Shown piece after piece: positions 1 through 10,019 of a DNA stretch of 64,000 bases. The first letter of the stretch is position 1, and each line of letters opens with the position of its first letter. A model generated the notes under the pieces. It saw nothing but the letters and a program-made list of their open reading frames with translations, did not search any database and was not told the DNA's origin. Position numbers and translations under genes: made by a program. The stretch comes from Suttonella indologenes (GTDB lineage Bacteria; Pseudomonadota; Gammaproteobacteria; Cardiobacteriales; Cardiobacteriaceae): positions 93,501-157,500 of the forward strand of contig NZ_UHIA01000004.1 in the NCBI RefSeq assembly GCF_900460215.1. The letters run 5' to 3'.

Positions 1-163
1 CAGTATTTCAGGTGAGCTATTGCCCGGTAGCGACTATGAGAAAGTTGCTAAATTGCCGACTAAAGACGAAGGTATTTCTATGCTTATGTCTTGTATGCTT
101 GCACCTGTTGCGAAATTGACCCGTACTATTGACGCTGTCCGTCAAGCCAAAGAAGCGGCTTAA
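1..163 (+). CDS. rplJ: 50S ribosomal protein L10, C-terminal end (partial)
   Basis: The window opens inside this gene; reading frame 2 is open from the first base and ends with TAA at 161-163, giving 53 residues. The residues end in TRTIDAVRQAKEAA, the usual carboxyl tail of L10. This part of L10 is the helix that anchors L7/L12 dimers on the ribosomal stalk, and the next gene is rplL, as in the conserved rplJ-rplL-rpoBC cluster. The N-terminal rRNA-binding part lies outside the window. Confidence 0.95.
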   Translation, partial: SISGELLPGSDYEKVAKLPTKDEGISMLMSCMLAPVAKLTRTIDAVRQAKEAA

Positions 164-208
164 TTTTCTTACTGTTTTTTTTTGAATTTTACTTAAGGAA
201 TTTTTAAC

Positions 209-577
209 ATGGCTATCTCTAAAGAAGATATTTTAAATGCAATTTCTGAAATGAGCGTAATGGAAATTGTTGACTTGATTTCTGCGATGGAAGAGAAATT
301 TGGCGTTACCGCTGCTGTTGCTGCTGCTCCTGCTGCTGCCGATGCTGCTCCTGCCGCAGAAGAGAAAACTGAATTTGACGTGATTTTAACTGATGCCGGT
401 GCTAACAAAGTATCAGTCATCAAAGTTGTACGTGAATTGACCGGCTTAGGTCTGAAAGAAGCGAAAGCTGCGGTTGACGGTGCGCCTTCAACTATCAAAG
501 AAGCAGCATCTAAAGATGAAGCTGAAAAAATGAAGAAACAATTGGAAGAAGCTGGAGCGAAAGCGGAGCTCAAATAA
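209..577 (+). CDS. rplL: 50S ribosomal protein L7/L12
   Basis: Encodes the 122-residue stalk protein that recruits and stimulates translational GTPases (EF-G and EF-Tu are both encoded further on). The sequence shows an N-terminal dimerisation helix (ISEMSVMEIVDLISAMEEKFG), an alanine-rich flexible hinge at about 35-52, and a C-terminal globular domain with the conserved VIKVVRELTGLGLKEAK stretch. Length matches the family (E. coli 121). A TAAGGA ribosome-binding site sits before the ATG, 45 bases after rplJ. Confidence 0.98.
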   Translation: MAISKEDILNAISEMSVMEIVDLISAMEEKFGVTAAVAAAPAAADAAPAAEEKTEFDVILTDAGANKVSVIKVVRELTGLGLKEAKAAVDGAPSTIKEAASKDEAEKMKKQLEEAGAKAELK

Positions 578-743
578 TTGCCCTGTTGTTTCTTTATGGA
601 GTACTGATACGAAAGTATCGGTACTCTTTCTTGTCTTCGAAAATCCTAATTGCTATGGGGATTAAACAAGTCATTATAGCAATGATGATTTATCCATTTA
701 TTTCCGTGCAATATGCACATTCCAATGCCGAGGTTGCTTGATT
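578..743 (+). promoter_or_regulatory. rplL-rpoB spacer with attenuator/processing hairpin
   Basis: The 166-base spacer holds an 11-pair stem at 599-609/616-626 (one G-T pair, six-base loop) followed by a moderately T-rich run. In enterobacteria the equivalent spacer carries a partial terminator and an RNase III site that set the ratio of L7/L12 to RNA polymerase; the hairpin here fits that role by position. A second perfect 8-bp inverted repeat, ATTGCTAT/ATAGCAAT, lies at 649-656/676-683. No strong promoter was recognised in the spacer. Confidence 0.6.
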
Positions 744-3700
744 ATGACCTATTCGTTTACCGAAAAAAAACGTATCCGTAAAAACTTCAGCAAGCGTCCA
801 GCCGTTTTAGAAACGCCTTATTTGCTTTCTATGCAGCTGGATTCTTATAACGATTTCTTGCAACAGCATGTTGCTTCAGATCGTCGTGAGAATAAAGGTT
901 TGCAAGAAGCTTTCAATTCAATTTTCCCTATAAAAAGTCATAATGAAATGGTTGAATTGATGTTTATCGGTTATGACCTCGGTAAACCTGAATTTGATGT
1001 GCGAGAGTGTCAATTGCGGGGAGTGACTTATGCCAGTCCGCTGCGCGCCCGTTTACGTTTGGCGATTTACGATAAGAACAGCACTAAGAAAAAGCTCAAA
1101 CAAGTGATTGAGTCTGAATCGGTTTATATGGGCGAAATGCCTTTAATGACGGATAATGGCACATTTGTCATCAACGGTACTGAAAGAGTGGTGGTTTCTC
1201 AATTGCATCGCTCACCGGGGGTGTTTTTCGGTGATGATAATGGTCAAGGGCATAGCTCCGGCAAATTATTATTCAATGCGCGCATTATTCCCTATCGCGG
1301 CTCGTGGTTGGATTTTGAATTTGATGCGAAGGATTTGATTTATTGTCGTATTGACCGTCGGCGTAAATTGCCGGTGACGATTTTATTACGCGCTTTGGGC
1401 TATGATAACCAGCAAATGCTGGATATGTTCTTCGATAAACAGCATTTTACCATTACTAAAGACGACAAAATCGAGATGCAATTCGAGCCGGAAGAATTTC
1501 GCGGAGAAGTGGCTCAGTTTGATATTGTTGCTAATGGCGAAGTCTTGGTTAGCGCAGGTAAGAAGATTTCTTCTCGTTATATTCGTCAGTTAGAGGCGGC
1601 AGGAGTTAAAAAACAAGAGGTTCCTGCTGAATTTATGATTGGTCGCATTCTAGCGCAAGATTTAATTGATAAAGAGAGCGGCGAATTAATTTTGCCTGCC
1701 AATAGCGAATTAACGATTGAGCATTTGCAGCGCTTCTTTGAATTGGGAGTCAAATCATTTGATACTTTGTTCATCAATGAACATGGGCGCGGCGGTTATT
1801 TGGCTGATACGCTGCGTACCGATGAAACGACAACGGAATTAGAAGCGCGTGTCGAAATTTATCGTATGATGCGCCCTGGCGAGCCGCCGATTAAAGATGC
1901 GGCAGATACTTTGTTTGAAGGATTGTTCTTCGATGAAACACGCTATGATTTATCCCGCGTTGGGCGGATGAAGTTCAATCGCGGCTTAGGGCGCGAAGAA
2001 ATAGAAGGTGCAGGAGTTTTATCGCGCGAAGATATTGTTGATGTGGTGAAAAAATTAATCGCGATAAAAGACGGTTTCGGCAACACGGATGATATCGATC
2101 ATTTAGGAAATCGCCGTATCCGCTGTGTCGGGGAAATGGCAGAAAATGCTTTTCGTGTCGGTTTGGTACGTTTAGAGCGTTCTGTGCGCGAGCGTTTGAA
2201 TCAGGCGGAATCCGAAGGTTGGACGCCCAAAGATTTGATTAATGCGAAACCCGTTTCGGCGGCTATTAAAGAGTTCTTCGGTTCTTCGCAGCTTTCGCAA
2301 TTTATGGATCAAAACAATCCTTTATCTGAAGTTACGCATAAACGGCGGATTTCGGCTTTAGGTCCGGGCGGTTTGACACGTGAACGTGCCGGTTTTGAGG
2401 TGCGCGACGTGCATCCGACGCATTACGGTCGTTTGTGCCCGATTGAAACGCCTGAAGGTCCGAACATCGGTTTGATCAATTCATTGGCGGTATATGCAAA
2501 GACTAATGAATACGGCTTCTTAGAAACCCCTTATCGCAAAGTGATTGACGGCAAAGTAACTGAGGAAATCGTTTATTTGTCGGCAATTGACGAGGCGAAT
2601 TTTGTTATTGCGCAGGCAAATGCGCAATTGAATGAAAAGGGTGAATTTGTTGACGATTTGATTTCGACGCGTTTTGAAAACGAATTTACCTTAATGCCTG
2701 CCGATCGCGTGCAGTTCATGGACGTATCGCCGAAGCAGATTGTTTCGGTAGCGGCTTCTTTGATTCCATTTCTTGAGCATGATGATGCGAACCGCGCTTT
2801 GATGGGTTCAAACATGCAACGTCAAGCGGTGCCGACTTTACGTGCGGATAAGCCTTTAGTCGGAACAGGCATGGAGCGCGTGGTAGCGAAAGATTCCGGT
2901 GTATTGGTGCGTGCGGAGCGCGGCGGTGTGATTGATTCTGTCGATTCTTCGCGGATTGTCGTCAAAGTAAACGACGATGAAGTACAAGCGGGCGGCTTAG
3001 GGGTAGATATTTATAATCTCACCAAATATACCCGTTCGAATCAAAATACCTGTATCAATCAAAAGCCTTTGGTTTTTCCGGGGGATGTGGTAGCGCGCGG
3101 CGACGTATTGGCTGACGGTCCGTCCACAGATATGGGCGAATTGGCTTTAGGGCAAAATGTATTGGTCGCCTTTATGCCTTGGAACGGCTATAACTATGAA
3201 GACTCGATTTTAATTTCCGAACGCGTCTCGCAAGAAGACCGCTTTACGACTATTCATATTGAAGAATTGACTTGCGTCGCGAGGGATACGAAATTAGGTC
3301 CTGAGGAAATTTCCAGTGACATTCCGAATGTGAAAGAAAGCGCTTTGGCTAAATTGGATGCTACAGGTATCGTGCATATCGGTGCGGAAGTGAAAGCCGG
3401 AGATATTCTGGTCGGTAAAGTGACGCCGAAAGGCGAACGCTCCCAGTCGCCGGAAGAAAAATTGCTGCGCGCAATTTTCGGCGAAAAAGCTTCTGATGTA
3501 AAAGACAGTTCTTTACGTGTACCGACCGGAATGGACGGTACGGTGGTTGATGTGCGTGTTTATACCCGCGACGGCGTAGAAAAAGATGAGCGCGCCAAAG
3601 AAATCGAGGCGATGGAAATCGAGTCGATTGCGCAAGACATTAAAGACCAATTACGTGTTTTCGAAAAAGATATTTATGACCGCGTGGCGCGTTTGCTGAT

Positions 3701-4826
3701 GGGGCAAGAAATCAAAAAAGTGCCGGGACGTAAGGCCGGTGCTGCAGTGGATCAGGCTTTGTTGGACGAAGTGGCGCCTGAGCAATGGTTTGATTTGCGC
3801 ATGAAAGATGCGGATATTAATGAGCAACTCGATACCATGCACCAATTGCTTGCCGATAAACGCAAAGAATTGCAAGATTTCTACGAAGAGAAGAAAGCCA
3901 AATTCGCACAGGGCGATGATATGGCGCCCGGTGTATTGAAGATGGTAAAAGTCTATCTGGCAGTTAAGCGTCGTTTGCAACCGGGCGATAAAATGGCAGG
4001 TCGCCATGGTAATAAGGGTGTCGTCTCTTTGGTCGTGCCGGTGGAAGATATGCCTTACATGGAAGACGGCACGCCGGTAGATATTGTGCTTAACCCATTA
4101 GGCGTACCTTCTCGAATGAATATCGGACAGGTTCTTGAATTGCATTTAGGTTGGGCCGCGCGCGGTTTGGGACGTCGCTTGGGACAATTGATGGATGAGG
4201 GCAAATCCGTTAAAGAATTGCGTGACTATTTGCATGCGGTGTATAACCATAATCCGGAATGCGCTACCACGGATTTAGCGAGTTTGAATGATGAAGACTT
4301 CTTAGTCTTATGTCAGAATTTACGTGAAGGGATTCCGATGGCAACGCCTGTTTTTGACGGTGCCAAAGAAGAAACCGATCTGCGCAAAATGTTAGAGCTT
4401 GCCGGTTTGCCGCTCTCAGGACAGACGCGTTTATACGACGGTCGCACGGGCGAAGCCTTTGACCGTGATGTCTCGGTCGGTTACATGTATATGCTTAAAT
4501 TGCACCATTTGGTCGATGACAAAATGCATGCGCGTTCAACCGGTCCTTATAGTTTGGTGACGCAGCAGCCTTTAGGCGGACGTGCGCAATTCGGCGGTCA
4601 GCGTTTCGGAGAAATGGAGGTGTGGGCATTAGAGGCTTATGGTGCGGCTTATACCTTGCAAGAAATGCTGACGGTAAAATCTGATGACGTGGAAGGTCGT
4701 ACGAAGATGTATAAAAACATTGTCGATGGCGATTTGCGTATCGATCCGGGCTTGCCGGAGTCCTTTAACGTGCTTACCAAAGAAATTCGTGCTTTGGGTA
4801 TTGATATCGGTCTTGCTCAAGAATAA
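744..4826 (+). CDS. rpoB: DNA-directed RNA polymerase subunit beta
   Basis: Catalytic beta subunit of RNA polymerase, 1360 residues from the ATG at 744 (E. coli 1342). A TTG six bases upstream in the same frame is possible, but GAGG at 730-733 is better spaced for the ATG, and the resulting start MTYSFTEKKRIRKNF aligns with the family. The rifampicin-site block SQLSQFMDQNNPLSEVTHKR carries the usual sensitive-type residues. Later conserved blocks include GDKMAGRHGNKGVVS and the C-terminal YGAAYTLQEMLTVKSDDVEGR. rpoC follows after 17 bases, so the two are cotranscribed. Confidence 0.98.
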   Translation: MTYSFTEKKRIRKNFSKRPAVLETPYLLSMQLDSYNDFLQQHVASDRRENKGLQEAFNSIFPIKSHNEMVELMFIGYDLGKPEFDVRECQLRGVTYASPLRARLRLAIYDKNSTKKKLKQVIESESVYMGEMPLMTDNGTFVINGTERVVVSQLHRSPGVFFGDDNGQGHSSGKLLFNARIIPYRGSWLDFEFDAKDLIYCRIDRRRKLPVTILLRALGYDNQQMLDMFFDKQHFTITKDDKIEMQFEPEEFRGEVAQFDIVANGEVLVSAGKKISSRYIRQLEAAGVKKQEVPAEFMIGRILAQDLIDKESGELILPANSELTIEHLQRFFELGVKSFDTLFINEHGRGGYLADTLRTDETTTELEARVEIYRMMRPGEPPIKDAADTLFEGLFFDETRYDLSRVGRMKFNRGLGREEIEGAGVLSREDIVDVVKKLIAIKDGFGNTDDIDHLGNRRIRCVGEMAENAFRVGLVRLERSVRERLNQAESEGWTPKDLINAKPVSAAIKEFFGSSQLSQFMDQNNPLSEVTHKRRISALGPGGLTRERAGFEVRDVHPTHYGRLCPIETPEGPNIGLINSLAVYAKTNEYGFLETPYRKVIDGKVTEEIVYLSAIDEANFVIAQANAQLNEKGEFVDDLISTRFENEFTLMPADRVQFMDVSPKQIVSVAASLIPFLEHDDANRALMGSNMQRQAVPTLRADKPLVGTGMERVVAKDSGVLVRAERGGVIDSVDSSRIVVKVNDDEVQAGGLGVDIYNLTKYTRSNQNTCINQKPLVFPGDVVARGDVLADGPSTDMGELALGQNVLVAFMPWNGYNYEDSILISERVSQEDRFTTIHIEELTCVARDTKLGPEEISSDIPNVKESALAKLDATGIVHIGAEVKAGDILVGKVTPKGERSQSPEEKLLRAIFGEKASDVKDSSLRVPTGMDGTVVDVRVYTRDGVEKDERAKEIEAMEIESIAQDIKDQLRVFEKDIYDRVARLLMGQEIKKVPGRKAGAAVDQALLDEVAPEQWFDLRMKDADINEQLDTMHQLLADKRKELQDFYEEKKAKFAQGDDMAPGVLKMVKVYLAVKRRLQPGDKMAGRHGNKGVVSLVVPVEDMPYMEDGTPVDIVLNPLGVPSRMNIGQVLELHLGWAARGLGRRLGQLMDEGKSVKELRDYLHAVYNHNPECATTDLASLNDEDFLVLCQNLREGIPMATPVFDGAKEETDLRKMLELAGLPLSGQTRLYDGRTGEAFDRDVSVGYMYMLKLHHLVDDKMHARSTGPYSLVTQQPLGGRAQFGGQRFGEMEVWALEAYGAAYTLQEMLTVKSDDVEGRTKMYKNIVDGDLRIDPGLPESFNVLTKEIRALGIDIGLAQE

Positions 4827-4843
4827 TTCACAAAGGTGTTGGA

Positions 4844-7800
4844 ATGAAAGAAATTATTGCTATGTACGGGCCACAGAATGTGGCGGAAGATTTTGATCAA
4901 ATCCGTATTGGATTGGCATCGCCTGATGTGATTCGTTCTTGGTCTTACGGCGAGGTAAAAAAACCCGAAACCATTAACTACCGTACCTTCAAGCCGGAGC
5001 GTGATGGTTTGTTCTGCGCGAAAATCTTTGGTCCGATGAAGGATTATGAGTGCTTGTGCGGCAAATACAAACGTTTGAAACATCGCGGCGTGGTCTGTGA
5101 ACGTTGCGGTGTAGAAGTGACCAAAGCCTCTGTGCGCCGTGAGCGTATGGGGCATATTGACTTGGCAACGCCTGTCGCCCATATTTGGTTTTTAAAATCT
5201 TTGCCCTCGCGTATTGGTTTGCTATTAGACTTGACCTTGCGCGAAATCGAGCGGGTCTTGTATTTTGAGTCCTTCATTGTGCTTGATCCGGGCATGACGC
5301 CTTTGGAAAAAAATCAGCTCTTAAATGAAGAAGCCTATCATCAGGCGGTTGCCGAATATGGTAATGAATTCAAAGCAATGATGGGTGCTGAAGCGATTCA
5401 ATACATTCTTAAACATATGGATTTGGCGGCTGAAATTCAGGATATCCGCGAACAGTTGGAAGCGACGAATTCCGAAACCAAAAGCAAGCGTTTGTTAAAA
5501 CGCTTGAAACTCATGGATTCCTTGCTGCAATCGGGCAATAAACCGGAGTGGATGATTTTAGAAGCCCTGCCTGTGTTGCCGCCGGATTTGCGTCCATTGG
5601 TGGCATTGGATTCCGGTCGTTTCGCCACTTCGGATTTGAACGATTTATACCGCCGCATTATTAACCGTAATAACCGCTTAAAGCGTTTGTTGGAGCTATT
5701 TGCGCCGGATATTATTGTGCGCAATGAAAAACGCATGCTGCAAGAAGCGGTGGATTCCTTATTGGATAATGGTCGTCGCGGTCGTACTGTAACCGGTTCT
5801 AACAAACGTCCTTTGAAATCCTTAGCTGATATGATTAAGGGTAAGCAGGGACGTTTCCGTCAAAACTTGTTAGGTAAGCGGGTTGATTATTCCGGACGTT
5901 CTGTCATCGTGGTTGGTCCGACCCTGCGCCTACATCAATGCGGTTTGCCCAAGCGCATGGCATTAGAATTGTTTAAACCCTTTATTTTCCATCAATTGAT
6001 TTTAAACGGACATGCGCCGACGATTAAGGCGGCAAAATTGATGGTAGAGCGCGATGAGCCGCAGGTTTGGGATGCGCTGGAATATGTGATTAGCGAACAC
6101 CCTGTGATGCTTAACCGCGCACCGACTTTGCATCGTTTGGGTATTCAGGCCTTTGAGCCGGTCTTGATTGAAGGCAAGGCGATTCAATTGCATCCTTTGG
6201 CTTGCTCGGCATTTAACGCCGACTTTGACGGCGACCAAATGGCGGTGCATGTGCCTTTGTCTTTAGAAGCGCAATTGGAAGCGCGCGCATTGATGATGAG
6301 TTCGAACAACATCTTGTCGCCGGCAAACGGCGAGCCGATTATCGTGCCTTCACAAGATATGGTATTGGGGCTTTACTATATGACGCGTGAGCGCATCAAT
6401 GCCAAAGGCGAAGGGATGCGTTTTGCCGATGTGGCGGAAGTTGAGCGTGCGTATCAAAGCGGCTTGGTGGATTTGCAGGCGATCATTGAAGTGCGCTTGA
6501 AAGTTTATGCCGACGGCGATACGGCGGATACGGCGCCGGTGCGTGTCAAAACAACGGTTGGCCGTGCTTTGTTATCGCAAATTCTGCCGGCGGGTCTGGG
6601 TTTTGTCCATATTGACAAGCCGATGAAGAAAAAAGCCATTTCCGCTTTGATTAACCAATGCTATCGCCAATTAGGCTTGAAAGATACGGTTATTTTGGCT
6701 GACCAGCTGATGTACACAGGTTACCGCTATGCGACCCGTTCTGGTTCTTCAATCGGCATTGTGGACATGGTTGTGCCGGAAGCGAAGCAGGAAATTTTGG
6801 CAAAAGCGGAAGGCGAAGTTAAGGAAATTGAAGAGCAATTCTCTTCAGGTTTATTAACTGCCGGTGAGAAATACAATAAAGTCATCGATATTTGGTCGCG
6901 CACCAATGACCAAGTTGCTAAGAAAATGATGGAGCAACTGGGTAAAGACAAAGTAACGACACGTGACGGACAAGAGGTTGAGCAGGATTCTTTCAACTCG
7001 GTCTTTATGATGGCGGATTCCGGTGCGCGGGGTTCTGCGGCACAGATTCGTCAGTTGGCCGGTATGCGCGGCTTGATGGCGAAGCCGGATGGTTCGATTA
7101 TCGAAACCCCGATCACGGCGAATTTCCGTGAAGGTTTAAACGTATTGCAGTACTTTATCTCTACGCATGGTGCGCGTAAGGGCTTGGCGGATACCGCTTT
7201 GAAAACGGCAAACTCCGGTTATTTAACGCGTCGTTTGGTCGATGTCGCGCAAGATGTCGTGATTACGGAAAAAGATTGCGGCACGAGCGAAGGTATTGAG
7301 ATTCAAGCGGTGGTAGAAGGTGGCGATGTGGTCGTCTCATTATCAGAGCGCGTATTGGGTCGGGTATTGGCAGAGCCGGTCAGCGACGGCAATGATGACA
7401 TTGTTTTGCAAGCCGGACAGTTGCTGGAAGAAGCTGAAATTCAAATTTTGGAAAAAGCCGGTGTTGATCGCGTTAAAGTACGTTCGGTTATTACCTGTCA
7501 ATCGCGTCACGGCGTATGCGCACAATGTTACGGTCGTGATTTGGCGCGTGGCCATCAAGTGAATGTCGGCGAGGCGGTAGGCGTAATTGCGGCGCAATCA
7601 ATCGGCGAACCCGGAACGCAGTTAACCATGCGTACTTTCCATATTGGCGGTGCGGCACAAAGTTCGGCGGCGGTCGGCAGTATTGAAGTGAAAACCAACG
7701 GTCATGCGCGTCTGTCTAATATTAAGACCGTTACTAACAGCGAAGGCAAACTGGTAGCGGTATCGCGTTCCGGAGAATTGTCCATTCTCGATAAGAACGG

Positions 7801-9037
7801 TCATGAACGCGAGCGCTATAAACTGGCCTACGGTGCGATTTTGAATATCGTTGACGGCGATGAAGTCAAACAAGGACAAACAGTCGCAATGTGGGATCCG
7901 CATACGCATCCGATTGTTGCCGAAGTGGCGGGGCGCGTCAGCTTCTTTGATTTTGAAGAGGGTGTGACGGTGCAAACCTCATCTGATGCCGATACCGGTT
8001 TGACGGTGCAAACCGTGATGGAAAACTCGCAGCGCCCAACCTCGGCGAAAGATAAGCGTCCCTTGATTCAGTTATTGGATGAAAACGGTAAGGCAATTAC
8101 GCAATCAGGCTCGGAAATTCCGGTGAACTATTTCTTACCGGCGGGTGCGATTGTCAATTTGCTTGACGGCGCAGAAATTCGCGTAGGTGATGTTTTGGCG
8201 AGAATGCCGCAGGCTTCCGGTAAATCAGCAGATATTACAGGCGGTTTGCCGCGCGTGGCAGATTTGTTTGAAGCGCGTAAACCGAAAGAGCCGGCAATTC
8301 TGGCGGAAATGACCGGAACGGTTGCTTTCGGTAAAGAAACCAAAGGTAAGCAGCGCTTGATTATCAACGGCGAAGAAGGGGAATCTTTAGAATTATTGAT
8401 TCCTAAATGGCGGCGTTTAAACGTATTTGAAGGCGAGCAAGTGAAAAAAGGCGAGGTGCTTGCTGACGGCGAGCCGAATCCGCAAGATATTTTGCGTTTG
8501 CGTGGCGTACATGAATTAAATGAACATATCGTCCGTGAAATTCAAAATGTTTACCGCTTGCAAGGCGTAAAAATCAACGATAAACATATTGAAGTGATTG
8601 TACGTCAAATGTTGCGTAAAGCTTTGGTGGTCGATGCGGGCGAATCGCGCTTGATTCCCGGCGAACAATTGGAATTGAATCGCGTCTTGGAAGTGAATGA
8701 CAAATTATTGGCAGAAGGCAAGCTGCCGGTACGTTACGAACCGGTGCTGATGGGAATTACCAAAGCCTCTTTGGCAACGGATTCGTTCGTATCAGCGGCT
8801 TCTTTCCAAGAAACCACCCGCGTATTGACGGAAGCTGCCGTGGTCGGACAAGCGGACGATTTACGCGGACTGAAAGAAAATGTGATTGTGGGTCGCCTGA
8901 TACCGGCAGGTACGGGGCTGGCTTATCATCAACAGCGTCGAGAATTGCGTTATGCTGAACAATCATTAGAACTGATGCAGCAAAACGAAGCGGCGCAAAC
9001 TGTTGCAGAAAACGTTGCCGGGCATGAAGATGCTTGA
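4844..9037 (+). CDS. rpoC: DNA-directed RNA polymerase subunit beta'
   Basis: Largest catalytic subunit, 1397 residues (E. coli 1407). The N-terminal zinc ribbon has Cys70, Cys72, Cys85 and Cys88, and the magnesium-binding catalytic motif NADFDGDQ places Asp460, Asp462 and Asp464 at the same numbers as E. coli. The bridge-helix/trigger-loop block ending QSIGEPGTQLTMRTFH is present, as is the second zinc site (CGTSEGI ... CQSRHGVCAQCYG). A ribosome-binding site AAGGTG precedes the ATG. The TGA stop overlaps the -35 box of the str promoter. Confidence 0.98.
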   Translation: MKEIIAMYGPQNVAEDFDQIRIGLASPDVIRSWSYGEVKKPETINYRTFKPERDGLFCAKIFGPMKDYECLCGKYKRLKHRGVVCERCGVEVTKASVRRERMGHIDLATPVAHIWFLKSLPSRIGLLLDLTLREIERVLYFESFIVLDPGMTPLEKNQLLNEEAYHQAVAEYGNEFKAMMGAEAIQYILKHMDLAAEIQDIREQLEATNSETKSKRLLKRLKLMDSLLQSGNKPEWMILEALPVLPPDLRPLVALDSGRFATSDLNDLYRRIINRNNRLKRLLELFAPDIIVRNEKRMLQEAVDSLLDNGRRGRTVTGSNKRPLKSLADMIKGKQGRFRQNLLGKRVDYSGRSVIVVGPTLRLHQCGLPKRMALELFKPFIFHQLILNGHAPTIKAAKLMVERDEPQVWDALEYVISEHPVMLNRAPTLHRLGIQAFEPVLIEGKAIQLHPLACSAFNADFDGDQMAVHVPLSLEAQLEARALMMSSNNILSPANGEPIIVPSQDMVLGLYYMTRERINAKGEGMRFADVAEVERAYQSGLVDLQAIIEVRLKVYADGDTADTAPVRVKTTVGRALLSQILPAGLGFVHIDKPMKKKAISALINQCYRQLGLKDTVILADQLMYTGYRYATRSGSSIGIVDMVVPEAKQEILAKAEGEVKEIEEQFSSGLLTAGEKYNKVIDIWSRTNDQVAKKMMEQLGKDKVTTRDGQEVEQDSFNSVFMMADSGARGSAAQIRQLAGMRGLMAKPDGSIIETPITANFREGLNVLQYFISTHGARKGLADTALKTANSGYLTRRLVDVAQDVVITEKDCGTSEGIEIQAVVEGGDVVVSLSERVLGRVLAEPVSDGNDDIVLQAGQLLEEAEIQILEKAGVDRVKVRSVITCQSRHGVCAQCYGRDLARGHQVNVGEAVGVIAAQSIGEPGTQLTMRTFHIGGAAQSSAAVGSIEVKTNGHARLSNIKTVTNSEGKLVAVSRSGELSILDKNGHERERYKLAYGAILNIVDGDEVKQGQTVAMWDPHTHPIVAEVAGRVSFFDFEEGVTVQTSSDADTGLTVQTVMENSQRPTSAKDKRPLIQLLDENGKAITQSGSEIPVNYFLPAGAIVNLLDGAEIRVGDVLARMPQASGKSADITGGLPRVADLFEARKPKEPAILAEMTGTVAFGKETKGKQRLIINGEEGESLELLIPKWRRLNVFEGEQVKKGEVLADGEPNPQDILRLRGVHELNEHIVREIQNVYRLQGVKINDKHIEVIVRQMLRKALVVDAGESRLIPGEQLELNRVLEVNDKLLAEGKLPVRYEPVLMGITKASLATDSFVSAASFQETTRVLTEAAVVGQADDLRGLKENVIVGRLIPAGTGLAYHQQRRELRYAEQSLELMQQNEAAQTVAENVAGHEDA

Positions 9038-9073
9038 CTTTTGCAATAGATAACAGTACTATCCCGCACCTTT
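9034..9073 (+). promoter_or_regulatory. str operon promoter (rpsL)
   Basis: A sigma70-type promoter: TTGACT at 9034-9039, a 17-base spacer, and TACTAT at 9057-9062. It begins inside the rpoC stop codon. Two bases after the -10 box comes CGCACCTTT (9065-9073), the same nonamer at the same spacing as before rplC and rpsM, which probably covers the discriminator and transcription start. The leader to rpsL is about 60 bases. Confidence 0.8.
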
Positions 9074-9127
9074 GACGCGGTTTAGCGAATTGTTTTTAAG
9101 ATATTAACGCTTTGGAGAATAAAAAAT

Positions 9128-9502
9128 ATGGCAACTATTAACCAATTGGTGCGCAAACCGCGCGTCAAGCAAGTTGATAAAACAAATGTCCCTGCATTGC
9201 AGGGATGCCCTCAAAAACGCGGTGTATGTACCCGTGTTTATACTACAACACCTAAAAAGCCTAACTCAGCTATGCGTAAGGTTGCGCGTACGCGTTTAAC
9301 TAACAAGTATGAAGTAACTGCCTATATCGGCGGTGAAGGTCATAACCTACAAGAGCACAGCTTAGTGCTTATTCGAGGCGGGCGTGTAAAAGATTTGCCG
9401 GGTGTGCGTTATCACATCGTGCGCGGTGCATTGGATACAGCAGGTGTTAAGGATCGCAAACAAGGTCGTTCAAAATACGGCACCAAGCGTCCTAAATCAT
9501 AA
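9128..9502 (+). CDS. rpsL: 30S ribosomal protein S12
   Basis: Decoding-centre protein of the small subunit, 124 residues, the same length as in E. coli. The conserved blocks TTTPKKPNSAMRKVARTRL and RGGRVKDLPGVRYHIVRG are present. Lys43 and Lys88, the positions at which streptomycin-resistance changes usually fall, carry the wild-type lysine. First gene of the str operon, preceded by a dedicated promoter and a GGAG-type binding site. Confidence 0.98.
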   Translation: MATINQLVRKPRVKQVDKTNVPALQGCPQKRGVCTRVYTTTPKKPNSAMRKVARTRLTNKYEVTAYIGGEGHNLQEHSLVLIRGGRVKDLPGVRYHIVRGALDTAGVKDRKQGRSKYGTKRPKS

Positions 9503-9520
9503 TTTCTAGGAAAAGAAAAC

Positions 9521-9991
9521 ATGTCAAGAAGAGTACGTGCGCCTGTGCGCCACATTTTGCCCGATCCGAAATTCGGGAATATCGTTGTTGCTAAATTTGT
9601 AAACATGCTGATGGTAAGCGGTAAAAAATCGGTTGCGGAAAGCGTTGTTTACAAAGCATTAGAAGCTGCTGCCGAGAAGAAACAAATGCAGCCGGTAGAT
9701 GTGCTTGAAGAGGCTTTGGAGAAAGTTCGTCCGGCGGTAGAGGTAAAATCTCGTCGCGTAGGCGGCGCCACTTATCAAGTGCCGGTTGAAGTGCGTCCGG
9801 TGCGTCAAAATGCATTGGCAATGCGTTGGTTGATTGATGCGGCTCGTAAACGTAATGAAAAATCAATGGCAGAGCGTTTGGCTCACGAGTTGGTTGAGGC
9901 GATTGAAGAGCGCGGCGCAGCCGTTAAGAAGCGTGATGATACGCACCGCATGGCAGAAGCAAACAAAGCCTTTGCTCACTTCCGTTGGTAA
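9521..9991 (+). CDS. rpsG: 30S ribosomal protein S7
   Basis: Primary 16S rRNA-binding protein that organises the 3' domain (head) of the small subunit. It is 156 residues, beginning MSRRVRAPVRHILPDPKFGN and containing the family block KVRPAVEVKSRRVGGATYQ. The carboxyl end (DDTHRMAEANKAFAHFRW) corresponds to the shorter form of the protein, without the extension of E. coli K-12. In E. coli S7 represses the str operon; the spacer from rpsL is only 18 bases, much shorter than the enterobacterial S7 target region, so that control may differ here. Confidence 0.97.
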   Translation: MSRRVRAPVRHILPDPKFGNIVVAKFVNMLMVSGKKSVAESVVYKALEAAAEKKQMQPVDVLEEALEKVRPAVEVKSRRVGGATYQVPVEVRPVRQNALAMRWLIDAARKRNEKSMAERLAHELVEAIEERGAAVKKRDDTHRMAEANKAFAHFRW

Positions 9992-10019
9992 TCCAACCTT
10001 TTAAATTTGGAGATTTTAC

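Noticed and set aside
738..743. TTG at 738 as the rpoB start
   Set aside because: Only four bases from GAGG and adds two residues absent in the family; the ATG at 744 is better placed.
3651..5182. Open frames on the minus strand opposite rpoB/rpoC
   Set aside because: They lie wholly within highly conserved polymerase genes and have no binding site or recognisable product.
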